A DNA stretch of 56,012 nt from Sphingobacterium siyangense (GCF_007830445.1 NZ_VLKR01000037.1:1-56012), one strand, 5' to 3'; numbered from the stretch's first letter, positions 18,701-27,028 are shown. The notes: generated by a model not told the origin, from the letters alone. Made by a program: numbers and translations.

Positions 18701-20063
18701 CAAAGACAGCGCTGTTCATCATGCGACCGGCTGATGCAGTTACCAAATCGTCCATTTCAGAAGCAGGTACTTTGAGTAGGGCTTTGAATCGTTGCTGTTG
18801 CATAAGCTGATGCATGACGGATTCAACAATAATGACTGCACCATCAATGATTAATCCAAAATCGAGTGCACCAAGACTCATCAGATTACCACTCACCCCA
18901 AAAAGGTTCATCATACAGATCGCAAAAAGCATGGCCAGAGGAATGACTGAGGCCACGAGCAATCCGGCCCGTACATTCCCCAAAAAGAGAACTAGTACAA
19001 ATACCACAATGAGTGCGCCTTCCAAAAGATTTGTCTGCACTGTGCTGATCGCATTATTGACCATTTTGGTACGGTCTAGAAAGGGCTCGATGATGACTCC
19101 TTTGGGCAGGGTTTTTCTGATTTCCTCTACCTTGGCCTTGACGTCTGCAATCACTTGGCTACTGTTGCCTCCTTTAAGCATCATGACGACGGCTCCAGCC
19201 ACCTCTCCATTGTCATTGTAGGTCATGGCACCATATCGCGTTGCAAAACCCGGACGTACATCGGCTACATCCCGAATGAAAATCGGTAAGTCATTTTGCT
19301 TTCCTGTAATTGCTATATTCTGAATGTCTTCAATCGTGCCAACCAATCCTTCACTTCGGATGTAGAGGACTGTGGGGCCTTTTTCGATGTAAGCGCCACC
19401 CGTATTCTGATTGTTGGTATTGAGGGCATCAAAGACGTCGTTAATGGTAATCCCATAAGCATTTAGCCTGTCGGGGTTTACAGCGATCTCATATTGTTTG
19501 AGTTTTCCGCCAAAACTGCTGACCTCAGCCACCCCCTTAACACCCAGCAGCTGCCTTCTGACAATCCAGTCCTGAATAGTACGGAGCTCAGTGACATTAT
19601 ATGTACCCTCGTATCCTTGTTGCGGGCGAACGACATATTGATATATTTCGCCAAGACCTGTAGAAATAGGACCTAATTGTGGAGAACCTATACCTGTCGG
19701 GATTTCCTGTTGTACCTGTTGCAGACGCTCAGCTACCTGTTGCCGGGCCCAATAGATATCGATATTGTCATCAAAAACAATGGTTACCAAGGATAGTCCA
19801 AATCGCGAAAAGCTACGGATTTCCTGTAATCCAGCGATATTACTGTTAGCCTGTTCGATCGGAAAGGTCACGAGCCTTTCAATATCTGTTGCTCCAAAGG
19901 ATGGAGCTATTGTAATGACCTGCACTTGATTATTGGTAATATCGGGTACGGCATCAATAGGCAATTTCGTCACCTGATAAGCACCTACACCGATCAAAGC
20001 CAACATCAACAGCACGACAATGAGTTTGTTCTTTACAGAGAACTCAATAATTTTCGTAAGCAT
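15720..20063 (-). CDS. Heavy-metal RND transporter fused to a TolC-type domain
   Basis: 1447 residues. Residues 1-1035 are a complete CusA/CzcA RND pump with 12 membrane helices and two large periplasmic loops. Helix 4 carries DFGLIIDGAVIIVE (Asp401, Asp407 region), the DFG...DGA signature linked to divalent-cation (Co/Zn/Cd/Ni) pumps rather than the copper/silver type. After MERGFKPHKLKGKHIV a hydrophobic stretch (LLIALAVFATKNLTAQ) looks like an embedded signal sequence. It is followed by about 400 residues of an outer-membrane-factor domain (TolC repeats ... ARIETARLAETIASDELQNA ... NGAIDYLEFVTLINQ). This fusion recurs in Bacteroidota. Whether it stays one chain or is cleaved at the embedded signal is unknown. 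Confidence 0.93.
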   Translation of the reverse strand: MLTKIIEFSVKNKLIVVLLMLALIGVGAYQVTKLPIDAVPDITNNQVQVITIAPSFGATDIERLVTFPIEQANSNIAGLQEIRSFSRFGLSLVTIVFDDNIDIYWARQQVAERLQQVQQEIPTGIGSPQLGPISTGLGEIYQYVVRPQQGYEGTYNVTELRTIQDWIVRRQLLGVKGVAEVSSFGGKLKQYEIAVNPDRLNAYGITINDVFDALNTNNQNTGGAYIEKGPTVLYIRSEGLVGTIEDIQNIAITGKQNDLPIFIRDVADVRPGFATRYGAMTYNDNGEVAGAVVMMLKGGNSSQVIADVKAKVEEIRKTLPKGVIIEPFLDRTKMVNNAISTVQTNLLEGALIVVFVLVLFLGNVRAGLLVASVIPLAMLFAICMMNLFGVSGNLMSLGALDFGLIIDGAVIIVESVMHQLMQQQRFKALLKVPASEMDDLVTASAGRMMNSAVFGQIIILIVYLPILTLQGIEGKMFKPMAETVAFALLGAFLLSLTYIPMMSSFVLRSKSNKPSPSDKLMKRLEKFYLHTLLKVLRIPKTIFTLVILLFIGAVLILSQLGGEFIPSLEEGDFAVDTRVLPGSNLTTTIESTQKAAHILKSRFPEVEKVVTKIGSGEVPTDPMPMEASDMMVILKDKKQWTSAHTFPELATKMSAALADVPGITAGFQYPVQMRFNELMTGARQDVVLKIFGDNLDSLTLHAQKIGKIIEQVQGTQNLYIEPIAGLPQVVISYNRPSIAQHHLSIDEINRTINAAFAGQRTGLVFEGEKRFDMVVRLAARDRNNIADIRNLLIPNSMGNQIPLSQLARVEIVQGPNQIQRENAQRRIVVGFNINGRDVESIVHDLQARIDKEIKLPTGYSIKYGGSFENLNNAKQRLLIAVPIALALIFILLFLAFKSVRESLLIYTAIPLSIIGGVFLLALRGMPFSISAGVGFIALFGVAVLNGIVLISEFNRLQKSGIRNIVRIVVDGGENRLRPVLMTASVASLGFIPMALSNGAGAEVQRPLATVVIGGLLIATLLTLFVLPLLYVTMERGFKPHKLKGKHIVPLLIALAVFATKNLTAQTKITLDQSIELALQNNRNIKIEKLRVAYAKALIGTSTADIPQTDIGLDYGQINSAYQDTKVSISQRFGFPTVYRRQRLRYTEEWKKSKLNVTLKEFELKKAVSLTYYNILYWQQKEKLLSEALYLYSSFFDKTILRKKAGESNALESSTAANQKAAITIQLRQVADEINVLQLQFQWLLNTSEAYIPTIVEKAIFVQSSMADHPLLKVLQQEKIVAAHTTAMEKSRLLPQLLLGYNLNSFKGAGPDNRIYDASPRFHSVQLGLSIPLFSSGQRARIETARLAETIASDELQNAQSALERRAQEFAQRYQTSLAIVDQYESEGLKNAAIVFETAQKQFSNGAIDYLEFVTLINQAIALKSSYTDALWQLNENAIQLHYIMINQ

Positions 20064-20233
20064 ATCAATTTGATTCTGTTAAATCGTAAGTTTTGACAAA
20101 GACACGAGTGACCAATAATATATTGACATTGAAAAATGCTTCCGTATTCCTATACAGAAATTGTAGGCACTTTCTGTCAAGAAAGCTGCTTCACTGCGGA
20201 CGTCTTTATCCTAAAAATAAAAGGAGGAATGTA

Positions 20234-20629
20234 TTAACAGAATTTTGGCGGCTGCCAGATGGAATTAAGGAAAGTATCGTCTATAAACTGATCGTTCCGT
20301 ATGGGGGTAGTATTAATTTTCCTTGGTATGGAGCTGTTGTGAATTTCTACTTCTACAGTTGGCGGGCAGACAAAAATAGCATAGTATGAAGCCGTATGCA
20401 TCATGAATGGGAGTTTCTGATCCTCGTCATAGTCGTCATCATGTGGATGGTTTTCCAGGTGATCTCCATTATAGTGAATCTTTAGAAATTCGATGACAGA
20501 TAACTGCGGATTTTTTGTTTTATGCTCAAAATAATGCTCTATCAACAACGGAAATCGCAGCAACTGAACAACTTCAGTAGCCGAGGCGATATAGATCGTC
20601 AAAAAGCATATAGCAAACCATTTTTTCAT
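20234..20629 (-). CDS. Small exported acidic/His-containing protein heading the efflux operon
   Basis: 131 residues from ATG 20629 (the frame extends to 20671). The signal-like N-terminus is MKKWFAICFLTIYIASATEV. A metal-friendly stretch follows (HYNGDHLENHPHDDDYDEDQ), and the C-terminus WQPPKFC is of the type often seen in short proteins encoded ahead of Bacteroidota CusA/CzcA operons. It has no known enzymatic domain. It lies 170 bases upstream of the RND gene and is probably the first gene of the operon. A periplasmic metal-binding or sensing role is inferred from composition and position only. Confidence 0.75.
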   Translation of the reverse strand: MKKWFAICFLTIYIASATEVVQLLRFPLLIEHYFEHKTKNPQLSVIEFLKIHYNGDHLENHPHDDDYDEDQKLPFMMHTASYYAIFVCPPTVEVEIHNSSIPRKINTTPIRNDQFIDDTFLNSIWQPPKFC

Positions 20630-20635
20630 CCTAAA

Positions 20636-20643
20636 CAAAGTTA
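20636..20643 (-). promoter_or_regulatory. Possible -7 box (TAACTTTG) of the efflux operon
   Basis: TAACTTTG on the minus strand matches the Bacteroidota TAnnTTTG -7 consensus. It is only 7 bases from the chosen start codon, which would give an almost leaderless mRNA. No well-spaced TTG -33 element is present. Treat as tentative. Confidence 0.3.
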
Positions 20644-20671
20644 TTAAAAAAAATGAGCGTTGTATAGTCAA

Positions 20672-20896
20672 ATATTTTTTTTGGCGGATTTTTTTTTGGT
20701 CTCCATTTCAAAAAACAGTTGATATTCTCTGTTTTTCACGACTCTCGTCTTTTCGTTGATGTTCAATTATCTTGGCGATCATTCCATTTTGTGCTATGTC
20801 AGCCCTTTGGCGCAGAAGATGGCGGATTTTCAGGATTAAAGCGTAATTTCATCGATCAAATACGTTTAACATGACATTTTTATACCAAGGGCAGGT
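20672..20896. other. Non-genic stretch with a short minus-strand protein-like remnant
   Basis: No complete gene. On the minus strand an open stretch ending at a TGA at 20708-20710 reads NYALILKIRHLLRQRADIAQ and onward, a charged helical sequence that could be the tail of a lost gene. It has no start codon near its beginning. I do not recognise it. Confidence 0.3.
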
Positions 20897-21315
20897 TACT
20901 CAGGGCAACTCGAAGAATTTAAGAAAGATGGACAATTAATTTCAGATCCGAATAAAATCGTTCCTGCAGAAATGGGAGAACTGGATATAAAGTCTATAAA
21001 AGTGTCGGTAGGCCGACTCGTATAAACCGAGAGGAGAAAACAGGTTTTATGTCAGTTTATTTTCCTTTATGAATTGGATGAAGAGAACAAAAATGTTCCA
21101 AAATTATTGGGCTTGGAAAATTGCCTGATATTTACCCCAAAAAAAACTTTTCGTTCAGCATGGAGGAATGGATCAGCAAGTTCCTAATGGTCGATACCCC
21201 GGATTGGCAAGAAGCTAACTTCGTGTTGACGGGTAACGCCAAATCGGCTCAGCTGCTTAGAAAAGTCATTAAACAAAAAACCAATGGCATGTTTTTTTAC
21301 ACGGCTACTGGTTAG
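20897..21315 (+). pseudogene. Decayed gene of unknown family (stop plus homopolymer frameshift)
   Basis: One frame reads protein-like from 20897 (YSGQLEEFKKDGQLISDPN...DIKSIKVSVGRLV), meets TAA at 21023, then continues in the same frame (FIFLYELDEENKNVPKLL...LIFTPKK). A run of eight A at about 21139-21146 is followed by a switch to another frame, which continues (FSFSMEEWISKFLMV...RKVIKQKTNGMFFYTATG) to the stop at 21313-21315. The 64-codon open frame at 21121 is only the last piece. The family is not recognised. Confidence 0.55.
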
Positions 21316-21480
21316 CGGGTAAAAAAGGATTATAGGCCGATGCGGTTAAACTATACGTATTTATTTGTATTTTTAATTCTGTAGATGGCATAAGTGCTTG
21401 TAAGCTAATTTGTAAACCGTAATGCCAAGTGTGTAGCTGAATAAGGAAACATCCAATAACGAAACAAGAAGGCACAAAAT

Positions 21481-22533
21481 ATGAAGTATATCTTTTATTT
21501 ATTTTTCTTAATCTCGATCAACGCAAAAGCACAGGATATTGAGGTTTTATTAATCGGTGTTTCCCATGATTATAGTAAATATCCTACCCAGGATTTTTCC
21601 AGCATCCATCATAAAATTAGAAAATTTAAGCCTGACGCCTTTTTTGGCGAGTTCCTGAGTAGCGAAGACGAGCGGTTGCTGATGGATTATTGGTGCAAAC
21701 AACCGAATATAAACCGGCTAAACAAACTTAAGAGCAATCGACCTATAAAAGAGGTATTACTGCAGCATACTATTGACAGCTTGAAGAAACGATCCAATCA
21801 GCAACCCAATGATTATCGTGTAAAAGTCGATTTAGCGCATGCCTATTATCTTGATCAAGATGTGGCAAATGGGCATTATCAATTTTGGCAAGTTTATAAT
21901 TTCCTGCGGCATCAACCTAATGCTGAAATAGAACATGATATCGAAAAATTGCTTAGCCCTGGGGCAGATACCACTGGACGAAGTATGAGAAGGCTAAAAA
22001 CTTCTGAGTATGCCTATATCGCCTTCCCGATGATGCAGGAGCTAGGCATCGAGGAACTGATGGCTATGGATTGCCAGGACTATGATCTGAATTGGCAAGC
22101 ATCGTGGGGAGCATTTGACGCGAAATTTGTCTTGTTCAGGAAAGATATGGCCGATTCCTCTAAAAATCAGTTAAAATCAGCCTTGATAGCTATTAACAAG
22201 GGTTTTGAGAAATATGCTCATGTCGAAGAGTCTTCAAATAGGGTAACGGAATGGTTGAATACGGATGAGGCCGCGGAGATTTCCGCCTCGGGAGATTTTT
22301 ACTTGCCTGTTCTATATAATATGAATGGATTTCCCAAAGAAGAAATGCTGTCAAAAATACATTGGTGGATTATGAGAAATGAGGGCATGTGCCATAATGT
22401 TGTCAACAGGGCTAAGGTAGTAGGGGCGAAAAGAGTTGTAGTCCTAGCTGGGGCCAATCATCGAAAGTACATGCAGGACATTTTCAAGACGATGCCTGCT
22501 GTAAAAGTGAGCAACATCAATGAAGTTGACTAG
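21481..22533 (+). CDS. DUF5694 (TraB/ChaN-like) secreted protein
   Basis: 350 residues with a signal peptide (MKYIFYLFFLISINAKAQ). The start IEVLLIGVSHDYSKYP, followed by FKPDAFFGEFLS, and the end GAKRVVVLAGANHRKYMQDIF fit the DUF5694 family, a relative of TraB/GumN proteins. The H-x-x-x and glycine positions flank the fold as in that group. The biochemical role is not established; a periplasmic hydrolase-like fold is inferred. It stands alone on the plus strand. Confidence 0.8.
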   Translation: MKYIFYLFFLISINAKAQDIEVLLIGVSHDYSKYPTQDFSSIHHKIRKFKPDAFFGEFLSSEDERLLMDYWCKQPNINRLNKLKSNRPIKEVLLQHTIDSLKKRSNQQPNDYRVKVDLAHAYYLDQDVANGHYQFWQVYNFLRHQPNAEIEHDIEKLLSPGADTTGRSMRRLKTSEYAYIAFPMMQELGIEELMAMDCQDYDLNWQASWGAFDAKFVLFRKDMADSSKNQLKSALIAINKGFEKYAHVEESSNRVTEWLNTDEAAEISASGDFYLPVLYNMNGFPKEEMLSKIHWWIMRNEGMCHNVVNRAKVVGAKRVVVLAGANHRKYMQDIFKTMPAVKVSNINEVD

Positions 22534-22882
22534 TAGAAAAAAGAATAGGCTGGTATAGCGAAAAGGAAATCGACGAGAGCAGCACCATATTTAAGCAGCA
22601 CCATTTTAATTTGTATTCTCTTTAATCCGCAAGAACTCTCATGAGCGGACTCTTCGAGCATCGCGCAGTGAAGGGCCGGATAAGGAGAGTGTGTTATTTT
22701 ATTAGTTTTAGGGAATAGATCTTAGTACTACAATCGATATTTGTGTTAATGAAAACTTATAAAAGCATGAAGATATGAAAGCAAATATCATCAAGAGACC
22801 TTAAAAATATAAAAGACCTTCACGTGCACAACTTCAAGAAACCAACTGACCTATAGTTCGTCAGGCGGATACCATAGTATAG
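22534..22882. other. Intergenic stretch without a supported gene
   Basis: 349 bases between convergent genes. A short plus-strand frame reads WYSEKEIDESSTIFKQ then stops, possibly a remnant. No terminator with a good T tract was found. Confidence 0.4.
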
Positions 22883-24025
22883 TTACAACGTATTTAATAT
22901 GTCACGAAGTTGATCAATTTTAAAATTGGATCGGACAACCCTGTTTTCCTTTGTATTAACGATGACATAGCGTGGAAATGAATATATACCCAATTCCTTT
23001 TGAAGGTTGGGGTAATCTCTGTTCTCAAAAATGTAGTTTTCATAGGTATAAGGATGTTTTTCCAAATACTGCTTCCATGTTGTAAATTTGTCATTAACAG
23101 CTATGCCTAAAAATTTAAATTTTCCATTATCCTTATATTCATTCACGATGCGCTGTAGCTCAGGGTGCTGAGCTATACAGGGGCCGCACCATGTACCCCA
23201 AAAATCAATAACTAGGTATTCAGTACTATCGTAAAGTTCCCTGATATATTTTTTTTCTCCACGCGAGTTTATTATGGTAAAATTGGGGACAGGTACATTT
23301 TCTTTTGGTTTATATAATGTAACCATATCCTGATATTTTTTTAAAACCCGTTCACTGTCAAAATATGGAGAGTTTTCTTTCTTCAGCAGCTGAATGAGCT
23401 GATAAATCGAATCTTTATGTTGGAATACAGTACTAGAATTGTAAAAAGATAAGCTAGGGTATTCCAATAGAAATGTGAGATGCTCTTCGCTGAGCTTATT
23501 TGCCGAATATTTTGTAAAAATTTTCAGGAATTCGGTCATTCTATTGTTATCACCTTTAATCTGTTCCTCTAAAACTGGAATATTGGTTAAATCGAGCGTT
23601 TTTGCTGTGGTTTCAAATTCAGTAAATTGTTTGTTCAAATCGCTTCCATATACTTTTAATTGATGTGTGTTTATATTTATATCCATCGTTAGATCATTGG
23701 AATCAATAATAAAAGAATACAAGAAGTTTGGTGGGAAAATCTGGTGTCTACGGAAAAAACTGGAGAAATCCTCTCGGTTTGTGAATACACTGTCTGATAG
23801 GGCTAGTTGCGCAAAATTGAAATGACCTTTATCAAGAATCTTGTTTATTACAAACTCGCAAGTTCCACTTTTAACTTCCGTTTTAAAGACATCATTATTA
23901 ATTAATACGTAACTATATGCTGGTAAGGTATCCGCATAGACTTTAAATTTTAAACGAATGTTTTGGCCATAATTATTGCTGATTGCCAAAAAGGTGAAAA
24001 TGAGAACGAATAGGAACTTGGTCAT
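22883..24025 (-). CDS. TlpA-like thioredoxin-domain protein
   Basis: 380 residues with a signal peptide (MTKFLFVLIFTFLAISNNYGQ). The first ~240 residues are a beta/helical region like the DUF4369-type N-domains of Bacteroidota thioredoxins. The last ~135 form a TlpA/ResA-like thioredoxin with DFWGTWCGPCIAQHPE (CxxC) and a cis-Pro at YSFPRYVIVN. It is expected to be periplasmic and to reduce disulfides. It is monocistronic, with no partner gene beside it. Confidence 0.88.
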   Translation of the reverse strand: MTKFLFVLIFTFLAISNNYGQNIRLKFKVYADTLPAYSYVLINNDVFKTEVKSGTCEFVINKILDKGHFNFAQLALSDSVFTNREDFSSFFRRHQIFPPNFLYSFIIDSNDLTMDININTHQLKVYGSDLNKQFTEFETTAKTLDLTNIPVLEEQIKGDNNRMTEFLKIFTKYSANKLSEEHLTFLLEYPSLSFYNSSTVFQHKDSIYQLIQLLKKENSPYFDSERVLKKYQDMVTLYKPKENVPVPNFTIINSRGEKKYIRELYDSTEYLVIDFWGTWCGPCIAQHPELQRIVNEYKDNGKFKFLGIAVNDKFTTWKQYLEKHPYTYENYIFENRDYPNLQKELGIYSFPRYVIVNTKENRVVRSNFKIDQLRDILNTL

Positions 24026-24199
24026 AATTTCTTGTTTAAATTGAAGTTAAAGACAAAATATGAAAAATAGTGATAATAAGTGCTCTTTTTAATGTATCTA
24101 TCCAGATTCTTCTAAAGAATTTGCAATCGTAAGGAAAGCATTAAGTATACCTTGTTGATTTGTATCCAATTCTTTAAGGTATTTTTCCTCTGAGGAATA

Positions 24200-24379
24200 A
24201 TGGAAATGAAAGAACAACAGATGGCTCAACGATCCAATCGTTGGTTTTATCAACAGTTTCCGCCCATTCGATGGATAGCGAAATCCATCGGAAAGGATAT
24301 AGATTTTCAGGTTATCAAATGGAATCTTGAGATGACTTTAGTTTATTTGCGTATTCATCAGAGTAGTGCAATTAATTAG
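24200..24379 (+). CDS. Possible 59-residue protein or gene remnant
   Basis: An open frame ATG 24200 to TAG 24377-24379 encodes a Trp- and Gln-rich basic peptide (MEMKEQQMAQRSNRWFYQQF ...). The composition is protein-like. It is convergent with, and overlaps by 4 bases, the end of the hydrolase gene. I do not recognise a family; it may be a fragment. The rest of 24026-24375 shows nothing else. Confidence 0.3.
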   Translation: MEMKEQQMAQRSNRWFYQQFPPIRWIAKSIGKDIDFQVIKWNLEMTLVYLRIHQSSAIN

Positions 24380-25224
24380 TGTTTTGTTTTGTTTAAAAAA
24401 GGGAATATTCGTGGTACCAATCCAGTCAAGACATGTCCCATTTCCGGGATGACTATTATGGTAAAGTCTGTCACAATATTTTGCAATCTCCTGGCAATTT
24501 TCTGGGTAGAGCGTATTACATCCTGCTCTCCGCCGATGAATAACACTGGCATAGTCAAACGACTGAGTTCGTCATCTGAAAAAATGTATTCTTTTTCTAT
24601 TCTCGCATTAAAATTGGTTTGTATTAAATCCATAAATGAAATAATCTTATTATCTACACGCTGGCTTCCCAAGACCAGTCTATTGATCCTGATACGTCCA
24701 GTTGTTCCCAAAAGGGAATAGAGGATGGCTTTTATGATAAATGTTGTTTTGGTAGGAATTATTCCTGCAGGCGTCAGCAAAATCAGCCGGTCAACTAATT
24801 CAGGATAACTTGTTGCAAATCGCAATGACAACCATCCTCCTTGCGATAATCCGACTATATTTGCCTTGTTGATATTGAGGCTGTCGAAAATCTCTTTTAG
24901 CCATTCTGCGAAATCTATTGTTTCATAAGAAGGTCTGGTTTCTGCACTCTTTCCTGCCTCTCCGATAATGTCTATTGCTATGACTTTATATTGTTTTGAA
25001 TATTCGGCTATGTCGGATAACCATGACGTTGCATTAGAAGACGCGCCATGCAGTAAGATGACGATTTCTTGGTGTTGACTTCCTGCCTCCAAAAAATGGG
25101 TGCCACCAAAAGTTGTTTTCAAGACATTGGCTTTCAAATTCAATGACGAATTTGTTATTGCATCGTCGTAAGCCCGGATAATTTTGTTTTTTGCTTCAGG
25201 GCTTTTAAAGACCGTTTTATTCAT
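24376..25224 (-). CDS. Alpha/beta hydrolase
   Basis: 282 residues. Fold elements: oxyanion strand ILLHGASSNATSW near residue 57, nucleophile elbow NIVGLSQGGWLSL, acid loop VLFIGGEQDVI and final histidine PEMGHVLTG. This gives a complete Ser-Asp-His set. There is no signal peptide, so it is cytoplasmic. The substrate is unknown; it is similar in style to carboxylesterases or haloperoxidase-like hydrolases. The gene lies 42 bases after the PaaI-type thioesterase gene on the same strand, likely one operon under the operator-like site at 25765-25784. Confidence 0.9.
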   Translation of the reverse strand: MNKTVFKSPEAKNKIIRAYDDAITNSSLNLKANVLKTTFGGTHFLEAGSQHQEIVILLHGASSNATSWLSDIAEYSKQYKVIAIDIIGEAGKSAETRPSYETIDFAEWLKEIFDSLNINKANIVGLSQGGWLSLRFATSYPELVDRLILLTPAGIIPTKTTFIIKAILYSLLGTTGRIRINRLVLGSQRVDNKIISFMDLIQTNFNARIEKEYIFSDDELSRLTMPVLFIGGEQDVIRSTQKIARRLQNIVTDFTIIVIPEMGHVLTGLVPRIFPFLNKTKH

Positions 25225-25266
25225 GAATATTTCTGTATATAATGTTGTTGTATAATAAGAACTGCA

Positions 25267-25740
25267 TTACCGTCCTTTCGCTTTATCACCTCTTAAAGTC
25301 ATGACTGTACTCGTTACCATAGCTGCTGTTTTGCCATCACTGCGAAAAATATCGCATCGGTAATGATTTAAGTTTTTTCCATTATGCAAAGGCGATGCTT
25401 TGGCAGTAAGTATATCCTCGAAAACTGGCCGGTAAAAATTGATTTTCAATTCTACGGATGTAAAAGTTTCGCCTTCCTGAATAAGAGTCGAATGTGCGGT
25501 TCCGATGGCTGCGTCAGCCAATTCGCAAAGCAGTCCTCCGTGAATGGTTCCCTGTTGGTTACTGTGCAGTTCTTTTGTAGTATTGATCTGAACGGTCGCT
25601 GTACCTAAACCAGCCTCTATAATGTTTATGCCCAATGTTTTTGATATTGGTGTCGGGTAATGCATATGCGTATGCATATCGCCGGTAATTTCACTTTTTA
25701 TCAATTTATTTAGGTAATCTAGTATTGATAGTTTTGCCAT
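25267..25740 (-). CDS. PaaI-type hotdog-fold thioesterase
   Basis: 157 residues. The family motif is clear: GTIHGGLLCELADAAIGTA, with HGG and the downstream Asp. The hotdog helix is followed by strands ending VTSTVMTLRGD. Such enzymes hydrolyse acyl- or aryl-CoA thioesters in the cytoplasm. The gene precedes an alpha/beta hydrolase gene. Its leader contains a 20-bp operator-like site shared with three other units of this neighbourhood. Confidence 0.9.
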   Translation of the reverse strand: MAKLSILDYLNKLIKSEITGDMHTHMHYPTPISKTLGINIIEAGLGTATVQINTTKELHSNQQGTIHGGLLCELADAAIGTAHSTLIQEGETFTSVELKINFYRPVFEDILTAKASPLHNGKNLNHYRCDIFRSDGKTAAMVTSTVMTLRGDKAKGR

Positions 25741-25764
25741 ATACGGAATTATTGTATTTATATA

Positions 25765-25784
25765 AATAAACCAGTCAGTCTTTT
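25765..25784. promoter_or_regulatory. TetR-type operator-like site A
   Basis: A 20-bp site, AATAAACCAGTCAGTCTTTT, lying 25-44 bases upstream of the thioesterase start. It differs from site B (28177-28196) at only three positions. Confidence 0.5.
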
Positions 25785-25807
25785 TTTTAATAAAAAATTA
25801 TATTGTT

Positions 25808-26338
25808 TTACATGGTTCCTATTATTGACTTGATGGTGTGCAAATGGTGCAAATCATGCTCTGCAACAAAATGCATCAGGTCAATGATATTCATGGGTTG
25901 TTGTAACCTCGGATGCATACTTGTCTTCAATAAATCTTCTTCACTCAATTTCTGAAGCATTACAATTGTTTTTTCTCTTTCGCTGACTAGATCGTTAATA
26001 AGCTCTTCAACCACCATTTTGTTGAAAGAAGATTGATCAGTTGCTGTATTGCTTAAATCGGCAGTGGACATATCCGGTTTTCCTTTCATTATATCTCTAA
26101 AACGGATTCGCCATAGATCTTCTAAAAGGATTAAATGTCCTATATTCTCATTGACAGACCATTTATCTCCCATTTTGCGGGTTGAAACTTCTGTAGGACA
26201 ACTTTTCAGCACTTGATTTAAAACAGCCGGAAAATCTTCAAGGAGTTTTAGAAATTCGTCAAAATATTCCGAGCCTGTGTTTGAATCAAATTGTCGATCG
26301 AACCATCTGACAAATGATTGTGGCTTTACTTCTTTCAT
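25808..26338 (-). CDS. DinB-family protein
   Basis: 176 residues, the normal size for the DinB four-helix bundle. Metal-ligand histidines appear as NENIGHLILLEDLWRIR and VAEHDLHHLHTIK. Proteins of this fold are often metal- and thiol-dependent transferases, but many have no known reaction. The gene is 10 bases upstream of the next leftward unit and 11 bases after the alpha/beta hydrolase at 26349, so these two minus-strand genes are probably co-transcribed. Confidence 0.88.
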   Translation of the reverse strand: MKEVKPQSFVRWFDRQFDSNTGSEYFDEFLKLLEDFPAVLNQVLKSCPTEVSTRKMGDKWSVNENIGHLILLEDLWRIRFRDIMKGKPDMSTADLSNTATDQSSFNKMVVEELINDLVSEREKTIVMLQKLSEEDLLKTSMHPRLQQPMNIIDLMHFVAEHDLHHLHTIKSIIGTM

Positions 26339-26348
26339 TACTATAAAT

Positions 26349-26981
26349 TTATAGGTTATTACTGCTTTTCCATTCTTTGGCAGGTATTATCCACTCGTCT
26401 AATGCCCTGAATAGAAAACCGTGTTCCATACCTGTGTTGAGAGTAATTTCTTTAAAAGATTTTAAATCAGAATTTTTAAATCTAAGTTGCCTTGATAATA
26501 ACTCAGCGTCAACATCGGTTTTTTCATTAATCGATAAAATCTTCCCGTAGAGCCTGAGCTTTTGATCTTTATTCATCGAATCATTTTTAAAGCTTGAGCC
26601 AATAAAAACAAATTTCAACGCTGGATTTTTGGCATAATAGGAGATATATTGAGCTATATAACCTCCCTGAGACGTTCCAACAATTGAAATATGGTCATAA
26701 GGAACTCCATCGCTGTGTAAGCTGTCAATTTTAAGAATCATTTTTTTTGCATATTTCTTGGGATTAGTGCCGACCTTTCTTTTTTCAGATAGTATGACAG
26801 AATTTTTAGATTGAAGTTTTTCTAAAATAGCTGTATATGCCGCTGGTCCGTATTTAGGATGATGTGCATTTAACGGATTTTCTTCCAAAAATTTATTATG
26901 CAAAAAAAATACATACTTATTTTGAGCATGAACAGCAAATGGAAGAAATGACAGATAAAGAATTATTAACCTGAAAAACAT
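26349..26981 (-). CDS. Secreted alpha/beta-hydrolase-like protein
   Basis: 210 residues with a signal peptide (MFFRLIILYLSFLPFAVHAQ). The nucleophile elbow is ISIVGTSQGGYIAQY and a late GMEHGFLFR could supply the histidine. The early strand YVFFLHNKFLEEN replaces the usual HG oxyanion motif with HN. It is short for a full hydrolase but the core is present. Probably periplasmic; substrate unknown. Confidence 0.8.
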   Translation of the reverse strand: MFFRLIILYLSFLPFAVHAQNKYVFFLHNKFLEENPLNAHHPKYGPAAYTAILEKLQSKNSVILSEKRKVGTNPKKYAKKMILKIDSLHSDGVPYDHISIVGTSQGGYIAQYISYYAKNPALKFVFIGSSFKNDSMNKDQKLRLYGKILSINEKTDVDAELLSRQLRFKNSDLKSFKEITLNTGMEHGFLFRALDEWIIPAKEWKSSNNL

Positions 26982-27028
26982 ATAATTTGAAGAAATAGCT
27001 TATTTTAATTTAAGGACAATATAAAATT

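Noticed and set aside
17535..19221. Several long plus-strand frames inside the RND gene
   Set aside because: They are antisense shadows of a strongly conserved pump.
22615..22690. Possible hairpins between DUF5694 and TlpA-like genes
   Set aside because: Pairing is short and lacks a T tract; not supported as a terminator.
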